DNA of 64,000 nt from Jilunia laotingensis (GTDB lineage: Bacteria > Bacteroidota > Bacteroidia > Bacteroidales > Bacteroidaceae), in contig NZ_JACRTF010000001.1 in NCBI RefSeq assembly GCF_014385165.1, positions 2,232,001 through 2,296,000 of the forward strand, written 5' to 3'. A program made the translations under genes and the position numbers. Positions within the stretch are counted from its first letter, which is position 1, and every line of letters starts with the position of its first letter. Under the pieces are notes generated by a model that saw only the letters and a list, made by a program, of their open reading frames with translations, searched no databases and was not told the origin of the DNA. This document shows, one piece after another, positions 36,431 through 45,376 of this stretch.

Positions 36431-37453
36431 ATGGGATTATTCTCTTTTACGCAAGAAATTGCGATGGACCTTGGCACTGCCAACACTATCATCATTACCA
36501 ATGGTAAGATTGTAGTGGACGAACCGTCGGTGGTAGCTTTGGATCGTCGTACAGATAAGATGATTGCCGTGGGTGAAAAGGCAAAGTTGATGCATGAAAA
36601 AACCCACGAAAATATACGCACAATCCGTCCGTTGCGTGACGGTGTAATTGCCGACTTCTATGCTTGCGAGCAGATGATGCGCGGACTTATTAAGCAGGTC
36701 AACACCCGTGGACATCTGTTTTCCCCCTCTTTGCGTATGGTGATTGGTGTCCCTTCCGGTAGTACGGAGGTTGAGCTGCGTGCCGTTCGTGACTCTGCCG
36801 AACATGCGGGTGGCAGGGACGTTTATCTGGTATTTGAGCCGATGGCAGCTGCTATCGGTATCGGTATCGATGTCGAGGCACCCGAAGGGAACATGATTGT
36901 TGATATAGGTGGTGGCTCTACGGAAATTGCTGTAATATCGTTGGGCGGTATCGTTTCGAATAACTCGATTCGTATTGCCGGGGATGATCTTACTGCCGAT
37001 ATTCAGGAATATATGAGCCGTCAGCATAATGTGAAAGTCAGTGAACGTATGGCGGAACGTATTAAGATTAATGTAGGCGCTGCACTTACCGAACTTGGTG
37101 ATGATGCTCCCGAAGATTATATCGTTCACGGGCCGAATCGCATCACGGCACTTCCGATGGAAGTTCCGGTATGTTATCAGGAAGTGGCACATTGCTTGGA
37201 AAAATCTATTTCTAAGATTGAAACCGCCATTCTGAGCGCATTGGAGAACACTCCTCCCGAGCTTTATGCCGATATTGTACACAACGGTATTTATCTTGCT
37301 GGTGGCGGTGCATTGCTTCGTGGTCTGGACAAACGTTTAACGGATAAGATAAATATTCCTTTCCATATTGCTGAAGATCCTCTTCATGCGGTGGCAAAAG
37401 GTACGGGAGTAGCATTGAAGAATGTAGATCGCTTCTCGTTCCTGATGAGATGA
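36431..37453 (+). CDS. mreB: Rod shape-determining protein MreB
   Basis: 340 residues. Actin-fold phosphate loop DLGTANT at residues 13-19, second loop 'VDIGGGSTEIAVISLGGIV', and 'LAGGGALLRGLDKRL' near the end. MreB filaments guide the elongation machinery under the inner membrane. It is the first gene of mreB-mreC-mreD-PBP2-rodA. Confidence 0.95.
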   Translation: MGLFSFTQEIAMDLGTANTIIITNGKIVVDEPSVVALDRRTDKMIAVGEKAKLMHEKTHENIRTIRPLRDGVIADFYACEQMMRGLIKQVNTRGHLFSPSLRMVIGVPSGSTEVELRAVRDSAEHAGGRDVYLVFEPMAAAIGIGIDVEAPEGNMIVDIGGGSTEIAVISLGGIVSNNSIRIAGDDLTADIQEYMSRQHNVKVSERMAERIKINVGAALTELGDDAPEDYIVHGPNRITALPMEVPVCYQEVAHCLEKSISKIETAILSALENTPPELYADIVHNGIYLAGGGALLRGLDKRLTDKINIPFHIAEDPLHAVAKGTGVALKNVDRFSFLMR

Positions 37454-37463
37454 GAATTTGTTT

Positions 37464-38306
37464 ATGCGAAACTTACTCAACTTTCTTATAAAGTACAATT
37501 ACTGGTTCCTCTTTGTTTTTCTGGAGGTAATCAGTTTTGTTTTGTTGTTTCGCTTTAACTACTATCAGCAGAGTGTCTTTTTTACATCGGCTAATGTCGT
37601 TTCCGGTAAGGTATACGAGGTTTCCGGTGGGATTACTTCTTATTTTCACTTGAAAACTGTTAATGAGGGCCTGCTTGACCGGAATATGCTGCTTGAACAA
37701 CAGATATCCAATTTGGAGAAGGTGTTGAAGGATCATAAATTAGATTCTACAAGTATAAACAGTATACGAGGCATTTCTGATAATAGTTACCAGATATTTA
37801 AGGCACATGTTATCAATAACAGTTTGAATCAGGCTGATAATTATATTACGCTTGATCAGGGGAGTGCTGAGGGTATCCGTCCGGAAATGGGTGTTGTCGA
37901 TGGAAACGGAGTGGTAGGGATTGTTTATAAAACATCTCCGGACTATTCACTTGTCATATCGGTGCTGAATAGCAAGTCAAGTATCAGTTGCAAGATCGTA
38001 GGAAGCGAGTATTTTGGTTACTTGAAGTGGGAGCATGGTGATTCACGTTATGCTTATCTGAGGGATCTGCCTCGTCACGCAGAATTCAATTTGGGAGATA
38101 CAGTGGTGACAAGCGGTTATTCGACTGTTTTTCCGGAAGGAGTGATGGTAGGTACGGTTGATGATATGTCCGATTCTAATGACGGTCTTTCTTATCTGTT
38201 GAAGATTAAGCTGGCGACTGATTTTGGCAAATTGAGTGATGTGAGAGTAATCGCCCGGAGCGGTCGGGAAGAGCAGAAAGAGCTTGAAAAATCGGTTGCG
38301 AACTAA
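37464..38306 (+). CDS. mreC: Rod shape-determining protein MreC
   Basis: 280 residues from the ATG at 37464, 10 bases after mreB. One N-terminal membrane helix (WFLFVFLEVISFVLLF), a coiled coil ('LLEQQISNLEKVLKD'), then the beta-barrel periplasmic domain ('GVVDGNGVVGIVYKTSPDYSLVISVLNSKSSISCKI'). It bridges MreB and the penicillin-binding protein. The stop overlaps the mreD start by one base. Confidence 0.93.
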   Translation: MRNLLNFLIKYNYWFLFVFLEVISFVLLFRFNYYQQSVFFTSANVVSGKVYEVSGGITSYFHLKTVNEGLLDRNMLLEQQISNLEKVLKDHKLDSTSINSIRGISDNSYQIFKAHVINNSLNQADNYITLDQGSAEGIRPEMGVVDGNGVVGIVYKTSPDYSLVISVLNSKSSISCKIVGSEYFGYLKWEHGDSRYAYLRDLPRHAEFNLGDTVVTSGYSTVFPEGVMVGTVDDMSDSNDGLSYLLKIKLATDFGKLSDVRVIARSGREEQKELEKSVAN

Positions 38307-38803
38307 TGATTATAAATTATATACATAGGATAGGATGGTTGGTCGGTTTGGTGCTTCTTCAAGTGCTGATACTGAACAATGTTCATATCGGGGGGTATGC
38401 TACGCCTTTTCTATATGTCTATTTCATCCTCAAATTTCCTTCCGGCACCTCAAGGAATGAATTGATGTTGTGGGCTTTCTTTTTGGGATTAATGATCGAT
38501 ATATTTTCTAATACACCCGGAATGAATGCTGCAGCTACGGTTTTACTGGCTTTTGTGCGTCCTACCTTCTTACGTTTGTTCACTCCACGTGATACGCTGG
38601 ATAGCATTATCCCGTCTATTCGGACTTTGGGAATCTCTTCTTTTCTAAAGTACGCAGTGACATGTGTCTTTATTCATAATCTGGTATTGTTGAGTCTAGA
38701 ATTCTTTTCTTTTTCCAGTATCCCTCTGCTGCTGTTACGCGTAGTTGCGTGTACATTATTGACTGTTACATGTATTATGGCTGTTGAAGGTATAAGGAGA
38801 TAG
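38306..38803 (+). CDS. mreD: Rod shape-determining protein MreD
   Basis: 165 residues, almost wholly membrane helices ('IGWLVGLVLLQVLILNNVHIGG', 'LMLWAFFLGLMIDIFSNTPGMNAAATVLLAFVRP'). Member of the MreD family by sequence pattern and by place between mreC and the PBP2 gene. Confidence 0.9.
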   Translation: MIINYIHRIGWLVGLVLLQVLILNNVHIGGYATPFLYVYFILKFPSGTSRNELMLWAFFLGLMIDIFSNTPGMNAAATVLLAFVRPTFLRLFTPRDTLDSIIPSIRTLGISSFLKYAVTCVFIHNLVLLSLEFFSFSSIPLLLLRVVACTLLTVTCIMAVEGIRR

Positions 38804-38805
38804 TC

Positions 38806-40662
38806 ATGGCAAAGGATTATGTATTAGAAAAACGAAAATTTGTTATTGGAGGAGTTGCTATTTGTATCGTCCTTATTTATTTGATACGCCTGTTTGTATT
38901 ACAGATTTCTACGGATGACTATAAGAAAAATGCGGATAGTAACGCCTTCTTGAATAAAATACAGTATCCCTCTCGTGGAGCTGTTTACGATCGTAACGGT
39001 AAACTGCTTGTTTTTAATCAGCCGGCTTATGACATAACGATTGTCCCTAAGGAGATTGAGAATCTGGATACTCTGGATCTTTGTCGTACGTTGAACATAA
39101 CCCATGCGCAGTTTCTGAAGATCATGAGTGATATGCGGGATCGCCGTAGAAATCCCGGTTATTCGAGATATACTAACCAGTTATTCATGTCCCAGCTGTC
39201 TGCCGAAGAATGTGGGGTGTTTCAGGAGAAGCTATTCAAATTTCCCGGGTTTTATATCCAGCGCCGTACTATCCGTCAATATACTTATAACTCTGCCGCC
39301 CATGCTTTGGGAGATATCGGTGAAGTGTCCATGCGTGATATAGAAAATGATGATTACTACATACGCGGAGATTTCATCGGGAAACAGGGAGTGGAAAAAT
39401 CATATGAGAAATATCTTCGTGGGGAGAAAGGTGTCGAGATATTGCTGCGCGATGCGCATGGGCGCATACAAGGCCATTATATGGATGGAAAGTTCGACCG
39501 TCCTTCCATTCCGGGGAAAAATCTGACATTAGGTATCGATATTGACCTGCAAATGTTGGGCGAAAGGTTGATGCAAAACAAAATCGGTAGTATTGTTGCC
39601 ATTGAACCGGAGACAGGAGAGATACTCTGTCTGGTTTCTTCTCCCAATTTCGATCCTCATTTGATGATTGGCCGCCAACGTGGTAATAATCATCTTATGC
39701 TGCAGCGTGACAAGCGCAAACCTCTCTTGAACCGAGCTTTGATGGGAGCTTACCCTCCGGGGTCAACCTTTAAAACGGCACAGGGACTTGTCTTTTTGCA
39801 AGAAGGGATTATTCAGGAAAACACTCCTGTTTTTCCCTGTTCCCATGGATTCAATTATGGAAGCCTGCATGTGGGATGTCACGGGCATGCTTCTCCTTTG
39901 CCCTTAATTCCTGCTATTGCAACTTCTTGTAACTCTTATTTTTGTTGGGGGCTTTTCCGTATGTTAGGTGACCGTAAGTATGGTTCTCCTCAAAATGCTT
40001 TGACTGTATGGAAAGACCATATGGTTTCCCAGGGATTTGGGTATCGCTTGGATGTGGATTTACCAGGTGAGGGTCGTGGATTCATACCTAATGCGGGAGT
40101 TTATGATAAGGCTTATCGCGGTCGTTGGAACGGATTGACTATTATCAGTATTTCCATTGGGCAGGGTGAGATTCTTGCTACTCCTTTGCAGATAGCAAAT
40201 CTTGGCGCAACCATTGCTAATCGAGGGCATTTTACACCTCCCCATATTGTGAAGGAGATTCAGGATGGAGAACTTGATAGCATTTATCGTACGCCGAGGG
40301 TTCCTACCATAGAGCGTCAATATTATGAAGAGATCGTGAAAGGCATGAGGGCGGCAGTGACGGGTGGGACTTGTCGTATAGCGGGCTCCATCCTACCGGG
40401 TGTGGAAGTTTGTGGAAAGACGGGTACGGCACAGAACCGTGGGAAAGACCATTCTGCTTTTATGGGTTTCGCACCGATGAATAATCCGAAGATTGCGATT
40501 GCGGTATATGTGGAGAATGGTGGTTTTGGAGCGACTTATGGAGTTCCTATCGGTGCTTTAATGATGGATCAGTATTTGCATGGTAAGCTATCTCCCGAAA
40601 ACGAGAAGCTTGCGGAAGATTTTAGTAACAGAATTATATATTATGGTGACGAGGAGCGATAA
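38806..40662 (+). CDS. mrdA: Penicillin-binding protein 2 (elongation transpeptidase)
   Basis: 618 residues. One N-terminal membrane helix, a dimerisation domain ('SRGAVYDRNGKLLVFNQPAYDI'), and a transpeptidase domain with Ser320-x-x-Lys323 (PGSTFKTAQG), Ser374-Cys-Asn and Lys538-Thr-Gly. Ser320 is the acyl-enzyme and beta-lactam target. It cross-links side-wall peptidoglycan with RodA, whose gene overlaps its end by 20 bases. Confidence 0.95.
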   Translation: MAKDYVLEKRKFVIGGVAICIVLIYLIRLFVLQISTDDYKKNADSNAFLNKIQYPSRGAVYDRNGKLLVFNQPAYDITIVPKEIENLDTLDLCRTLNITHAQFLKIMSDMRDRRRNPGYSRYTNQLFMSQLSAEECGVFQEKLFKFPGFYIQRRTIRQYTYNSAAHALGDIGEVSMRDIENDDYYIRGDFIGKQGVEKSYEKYLRGEKGVEILLRDAHGRIQGHYMDGKFDRPSIPGKNLTLGIDIDLQMLGERLMQNKIGSIVAIEPETGEILCLVSSPNFDPHLMIGRQRGNNHLMLQRDKRKPLLNRALMGAYPPGSTFKTAQGLVFLQEGIIQENTPVFPCSHGFNYGSLHVGCHGHASPLPLIPAIATSCNSYFCWGLFRMLGDRKYGSPQNALTVWKDHMVSQGFGYRLDVDLPGEGRGFIPNAGVYDKAYRGRWNGLTIISISIGQGEILATPLQIANLGATIANRGHFTPPHIVKEIQDGELDSIYRTPRVPTIERQYYEEIVKGMRAAVTGGTCRIAGSILPGVEVCGKTGTAQNRGKDHSAFMGFAPMNNPKIAIAVYVENGGFGATYGVPIGALMMDQYLHGKLSPENEKLAEDFSNRIIYYGDEER

Positions 40663-42100
40663 TTTATGGAAGACATTGGATTGGGTGACAATACTGCTTT
40701 ACCTTCTCCTTATCATTGCCGGATGGTTTAGCGTTTGTGGAGCCAGTTATGATTATGGAGATCGTGACTTCCTTGATTTTTCTACTCGTGCGGGTAAGCA
40801 GTTCATGTGGATCATTTGTTCGTTTGGTTTGGGCTTTGTGTTATTAATGCTGGAGGACCGGATGTATGACATGTTTGCTTACATCATTTATGTAGGAATG
40901 ATATTACTTCTTATCGTTACCATTTTTATCGCTCCCGATGTCAAAGGGTCACGGTCCTGGTTGCAGTTGGGGCCTGTCAGCCTTCAGCCTGCGGAGTTTG
41001 CCAAGTTTGCTACTGCTCTTGTGCTTGCCAAGTATATAAATTCTTACTCTTTTAATATAAAAAAAACAAAGTGCTTTCTGTTGCTCCTGGCTTTTATCAT
41101 GCTTCCCATGGTGCTGATCGTGTTGCAGAAAGAAACAGGTTCTGCATTGGTTTATCTGGCTTTCTTTCTGGTACTCTACCGGGAGGGTATGCCGGGTGTA
41201 GTACTTTTTTCGGGAGTGTGTGCTGTCGTTTATTTTGTCGTTGGTATACGTTTTGATCAGGTATATATTGCCGACACACCGACACCGATCGGAGAGTTTG
41301 CCGTTCTTTCTATGGTTCTGCTATTTGCTGGAGCCATGGTATGGGTATATAAGAAGAAGTGGGAACCGGTAAGAAACATTATTGGGGGGAGTCTGATTGT
41401 CATGTTGCTTGCCTATTGTATCTCGGAATATATTGCGCCTTTCAATCTGGTGTGGGTGCAGTGGTTACTTTGTGTAGTGGCTGTCGGTTACTTGCTGTTT
41501 CTGTCATTACGGGAAAGGCAGAAGGCATATTTACTTATTAGTCTTTTTGCGGTTGGGTCTGTCTGCTTCCTTTATTCCAGTGACTACGTGTTCGATAATA
41601 TACTGGAACCGCATCAGCAGATTCGTATCAAGGTGGTACTCGGTATGGAGGAAGATCTTACCGGTGCCGGATATAATGTCAACCAGTCTAAGATTGCCAT
41701 TGGATCGGGTGGACTAACGGGAAAAGGTTTTTTGAACGGGACACAGACCAAATTGAAATATGTTCCTGAACAGGATACGGATTTTATATTTTGTACGGTA
41801 GGTGAGGAGCAGGGATTTGCTGGGTCTGCGATTGTCCTGTTGTTGTTCCTTGCTCTCATACTGCGGTTGATAACGGTTTCTGAACGGCAACCTTCAGCAT
41901 TTGGGCGCGTCTATGGCTATTCCGTTGTCAGTATTTTCCTATTTCATGTTTTTATTAATATCGGTATGGTGCTTGGGTTGACACCGGTGATTGGTATTCC
42001 TCTTCCGTTCTTTAGTTATGGGGGGTCTTCTTTGTGGGGATTTACGATTTTATTGTTTATATTCCTTCGGATTGATGCTGGGCGGAGTCGGAGGTTATGA
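40643..42100 (+). CDS. rodA: Peptidoglycan glycosyltransferase RodA
   Basis: 485 residues from MVTRSDNLWKTLDW, a SEDS-family polytopic membrane protein. Seen: 'VKGSRSWLQLGPVSLQPAEFAKFATALVLA' (family motif), 'FLNGTQTKLKYVPEQDTDFIFCTVGEEQGFAGS' with the catalytic-loop Asp, and 'TPVIGIPLPFFSYGGSSLWG'. A longer middle part than in E. coli. An upstream frame start at 40580 lies deep inside the PBP2 gene and is unlikely. Confidence 0.94.
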   Translation: MVTRSDNLWKTLDWVTILLYLLLIIAGWFSVCGASYDYGDRDFLDFSTRAGKQFMWIICSFGLGFVLLMLEDRMYDMFAYIIYVGMILLLIVTIFIAPDVKGSRSWLQLGPVSLQPAEFAKFATALVLAKYINSYSFNIKKTKCFLLLLAFIMLPMVLIVLQKETGSALVYLAFFLVLYREGMPGVVLFSGVCAVVYFVVGIRFDQVYIADTPTPIGEFAVLSMVLLFAGAMVWVYKKKWEPVRNIIGGSLIVMLLAYCISEYIAPFNLVWVQWLLCVVAVGYLLFLSLRERQKAYLLISLFAVGSVCFLYSSDYVFDNILEPHQQIRIKVVLGMEEDLTGAGYNVNQSKIAIGSGGLTGKGFLNGTQTKLKYVPEQDTDFIFCTVGEEQGFAGSAIVLLLFLALILRLITVSERQPSAFGRVYGYSVVSIFLFHVFINIGMVLGLTPVIGIPLPFFSYGGSSLWGFTILLFIFLRIDAGRSRRL

Positions 42101-42101
42101 T

Positions 42102-42569
42102 TTATTTTTCTATTTTAATTCCAACGGCATTAACGCCTTTCAAGTGTTCATCGTTCATGCAGTGGGACACTTTAAGTGTATAGTTTCCCGGATGCTTTGT
42201 CGTGGTTTTGCCAATAGGGAGAGCCGATTGAAACAAGCTTCCCCATCCGGTACCATACCATTTACCTTCTTTATCAGCCAATACGAAGAGGAGTGTATCT
42301 GTTTTCCAGTTCGTGCTATCTTCCAAGTTATGACTTATTGCCAGGTATAAATTCCGGTAGGCATATTTGCTCTCGTTTCGTATCTCTGCCGTAAGGTTTA
42401 GTGGAATTAAGGAATCATTGAGGGGAATATTAAAAAAGAGTGTATCACTCTTTTCCCAGCCGTCCGTTGGGATCGGCTGGTAAGTATGATACACTGTATT
42501 TTCATTGCAGGCGGCAATTAGCCAACCTATTATTACGGTCCATATGCTACTCTTGAGCAGTCTTTTCAT
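42102..42569 (-). CDS. gldH: GldH-type lipoprotein
   Basis: 155 residues from MKRLLKSSIW. Lipobox AAC then NENTVYHTYQPIPTDGWEKSDTLFF, a pattern of the GldH family named from gliding bacteria but present in non-gliding Bacteroides as well. Its function outside gliding is unknown. The start overlaps the end of ricT by 23 bases, so translation is probably coupled. Confidence 0.82.
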   Translation of the reverse strand: MKRLLKSSIWTVIIGWLIAACNENTVYHTYQPIPTDGWEKSDTLFFNIPLNDSLIPLNLTAEIRNESKYAYRNLYLAISHNLEDSTNWKTDTLLFVLADKEGKWYGTGWGSLFQSALPIGKTTTKHPGNYTLKVSHCMNDEHLKGVNAVGIKIEK

Positions 42570-44121
42570 TCTCTTGCGACTTTTCTGTTTTTTGAGATTT
42601 TTCTCCATTCTGTGACCTATCCTGACCTTTGGGTCGCTCACTGTTTTGAGGTCGTTCCGCAGATTGTAGTCTCTCTCCTTTCTGCGCCCTTTCTTGATTC
42701 TTAGGTTGGGTACTTGTTTGTGGACGTTCTACATACTGTGGCTTTTCTCCCTTTCGGGTGTTTTCACTGTTATATGAGGAGCGGTTGTTGCTATTCTTAG
42801 GCCGTTCATTCTTTGAACGTTGTTGCTCACCTCCGTTCTCTGATTGTCTACGGTTGTTGCGTTCACCGTTGTTTTCCTGTTGTGGACGATTGTTGCGGTT
42901 TCCGCCATTCTCTTGCTGCTGCCGGTTCGAACGGTTACCATTTTCTTGCTGAGGGCTTGGGTTGTTGTTAGCACCTTCTGCTCCCTGCTGTTGGTTGTTG
43001 GCACCTTTTTTCTTCTTCTTATTTCTTCCGTTGTTATCGTTTGCTCCTCCATCCTTGCGGCGCCGTTCACGGTCGAATCGGGTTAAACTTTCTTGCTCTA
43101 CCAAGTCTACAGGTTTCTTGGGTTCTTGTTTGTGAGCTTCTTCCAGCAGACTGTCTGGTTTAATTCCCTTTTTGTTCATGCTGATGATTTCAAAAGCTCT
43201 TTTCCCATTGATGGTAACGAGATTGGCTGGAAAGGCTTTGTCGGTTGAGTAAGTAATCTGATTGCTTAGGATATCCGCCTTAAAGAAATAGAATGTTCCG
43301 TCTTTCGTTTCAAGTTCGATTTCTTTGGACGGGAGCCGTTTTTGGGCTTCTACATAGCAATCAATTTCGTAATTCAGACAACATTTCAGTTTCGCGCATT
43401 GCCCTGCCAATTTTTGTGGATTCAGTGAAATGTCCTGATAACGGGCTGCACTGGTGGATACCGATACGAAACTTGTCATCCAGGTAGCACAACAAAGTTC
43501 TCGTCCGCAAGGTCCGATTCCTCCGATACGCCCGGCTTCCTGACGGGCACCTATCTGTTTCATTTCAATTCGCACACGGAATGCTTCGGCCAGCACTTTT
43601 ATTAATTGCCGGAAATCTACCCGTTCGTCTGCTATATAATAGAATATAGCTTTATTCCCGTCTCCCTGGTATTCGACATCTCCTATTTTCATGTCCAGGT
43701 TTAGGCTGGCTGCGATCTGGCGGGAACGGATCATGGTAGAATGTTCCTTGGCTTTCGCTTCTTCGAACTTCTCCATATCTACCGTTTTTGCTTTTCTGTA
43801 GATGCGTTTGATTTCGGTATCCGGCTTGATGTTCGCTTTACGCATTTGCAGCGGAACGAGTCTGCCTGTCAGTGTCACTTCACCGATGTCATGGCCTGGT
43901 GTGGCTTCTACTGCCACAATATCTCCTTTTTCCAGCTTTATCTTATTGCTGTTCCGATAATACCCCTTACGGGTATTTTTAAACTGAACTTCTACCATGT
44001 CGCTCTCTTCTGCGTTGCCTGGTATATCGGCCAGCCAATCGTAGGTATTCAGTTTTTTATCTTGCCGAGAGCAACCTTTGCAGCAAAGGCCGCCACTCCC
44101 ATTATGTAATATAAAGTCCAT
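42547..44121 (-). CDS. ricT: PSP1/RicT domain protein with long low-complexity tail
   Basis: 524 residues. The PSP1 core (about 30-330) carries conserved Cys pairs in 'GIGPCGRELCCATWM' and 'QCAKLKCCLNYE', which bind an iron-sulfur cluster in the B. subtilis Ric complex that supports RNase Y. An N-terminal extension adds GLCCKGC. From about residue 350 the chain becomes a basic tail rich in Asn, Arg, Gln and Glu, with repeated QQENG / NRNNR and ERPQ/ERPK units. It is probably disordered. It lies between the delta prime gene and gldH. Confidence 0.88.
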   Translation of the reverse strand: MDFILHNGSGGLCCKGCSRQDKKLNTYDWLADIPGNAEESDMVEVQFKNTRKGYYRNSNKIKLEKGDIVAVEATPGHDIGEVTLTGRLVPLQMRKANIKPDTEIKRIYRKAKTVDMEKFEEAKAKEHSTMIRSRQIAASLNLDMKIGDVEYQGDGNKAIFYYIADERVDFRQLIKVLAEAFRVRIEMKQIGARQEAGRIGGIGPCGRELCCATWMTSFVSVSTSAARYQDISLNPQKLAGQCAKLKCCLNYEIDCYVEAQKRLPSKEIELETKDGTFYFFKADILSNQITYSTDKAFPANLVTINGKRAFEIISMNKKGIKPDSLLEEAHKQEPKKPVDLVEQESLTRFDRERRRKDGGANDNNGRNKKKKKGANNQQQGAEGANNNPSPQQENGNRSNRQQQENGGNRNNRPQQENNGERNNRRQSENGGEQQRSKNERPKNSNNRSSYNSENTRKGEKPQYVERPQTSTQPKNQERAQKGERLQSAERPQNSERPKGQDRSQNGEKSQKTEKSQENEKTAQE

Positions 44122-44215
44122 TTGTTATTTATAATTTATTCCCTATGGTCATGACCTTTGTTTGATTATAACTCATAGGTACGTTAACGATTTCCAGTTT
44201 ATAATTATTCAAATT

Positions 44216-45325
44216 TCAACTCTTCAACAGTACGATCATTTTTAATGAAAAGTCGAAAAATATCATCTTAGCATTTACGTTCTGTTCTACATGCCATTGC
44301 GCTTCGCTTAGTTCGTCCATGATGCCCATTACGTTCCTTTCATTGACAAAAGGTGAAAAGCGAGTGGCGAAATTCTGTTCGTCCGGTGTCATATATACCA
44401 GTTCTTTTTGATGCAGGTTATAGATGAAGTTTTCCCTGATCATCCTCTGGCAATAGGACAGAAAGTTTTTTTGCCGTTCTCTTCCTAGTCCGGCTATCTG
44501 ATCGCTCCATTGCTTCATCTCCCTTATTTTTCGTTGATAGGAGAGGCGCATCAAGCTGACGAACAGTTCGAAAAACAGGTGGTTCTCTTCATTCAAATGG
44601 ATCGTTTCGAGGGCTTTGATGAAGTTTCCATTGGCTAAATGAGCTATGGAAAGGCTTGTAGACTGTTGCACACTATACTTTTGCTCCAACACTTGTGCGA
44701 TGTCTTTTTCTGCTATTTTGCGGACGTTTATCCGCTGCGTTCGACTTAATATAGTTTGCAGGATCATATCCGGTGCTTCTGACACCAGAAGGAAGATGGT
44801 CTTTGCGGGTGGCTCTTCCAGTAATTTCAACAGTTTATTGGCGCACGCAAGCTGCATCTTTTCCGGTAGCCAGATGATGGTGATCTTGAAGCCGCCTTCA
44901 CTTGATTTCAGGCTGAGCTTTTTCATGATCTCATCGCTCTCTTTGGTGTAGATGACAGCCTGTGAGTTCTCCGCGTTGATTTCGTTCAGCCAGTGATTGA
45001 GGTTGAAATACGGATTGTTCAGAACAATTCGGCGCCACTCAACGATATAATCATCGCTTCTGCTATTTTTTACTACCGGAAATGTAAAGTGGACGTCGGG
45101 GTGAACGAGCTTATTAAATTTCACGCACGACGGACAAACTCCGCAAGCATCTGTGGCACTCCGGTTGGTGCAACTGATGTAGCGGGCATAAGCCAGTGCC
45201 AGGGGGAGCTTGCCAACGCCCTCCGATCCGCAGATGAGCTGTGCGTGAGGAATACGTCCTTCGTTTACCTCCTGTATGAGTCTTTGTTTTATCTCTTCTT
45301 GTCCGATTACGTCTTTGAAAAACAC
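44216..45325 (-). CDS. holB: DNA polymerase III delta prime subunit
   Basis: 369 residues from a GTG start (MFFKDVIGQEEIKQRL). AAA+ clamp-loader fold: the P-loop region reads CGSEGVGKLPLALAYA, with Leu where ATP-binding members have Thr or Ser. A four-Cys zinc module follows (Cys, CGVCPSC). 'LLKLLEEPPAKTIFLLVSE' and 'ILSRTQRINV' (SRTQ for SRC) are typical. Delta prime is the non-ATPase stator of the clamp loader, which fits the changed P-loop. Confidence 0.88.
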   Translation of the reverse strand: MFFKDVIGQEEIKQRLIQEVNEGRIPHAQLICGSEGVGKLPLALAYARYISCTNRSATDACGVCPSCVKFNKLVHPDVHFTFPVVKNSRSDDYIVEWRRIVLNNPYFNLNHWLNEINAENSQAVIYTKESDEIMKKLSLKSSEGGFKITIIWLPEKMQLACANKLLKLLEEPPAKTIFLLVSEAPDMILQTILSRTQRINVRKIAEKDIAQVLEQKYSVQQSTSLSIAHLANGNFIKALETIHLNEENHLFFELFVSLMRLSYQRKIREMKQWSDQIAGLGRERQKNFLSYCQRMIRENFIYNLHQKELVYMTPDEQNFATRFSPFVNERNVMGIMDELSEAQWHVEQNVNAKMIFFDFSLKMIVLLKS

Positions 45326-45376
45326 TTTACTTTCTATAATTTAATTGTTTAAACTTTATTTTTAGTTCGGTGCAGC

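Noticed and set aside
42102-42641. Longer GldH start (179 residues)
   Set aside because: The upstream part is the alternate frame of the ricT tail; the lipoprotein signal begins at 42569.
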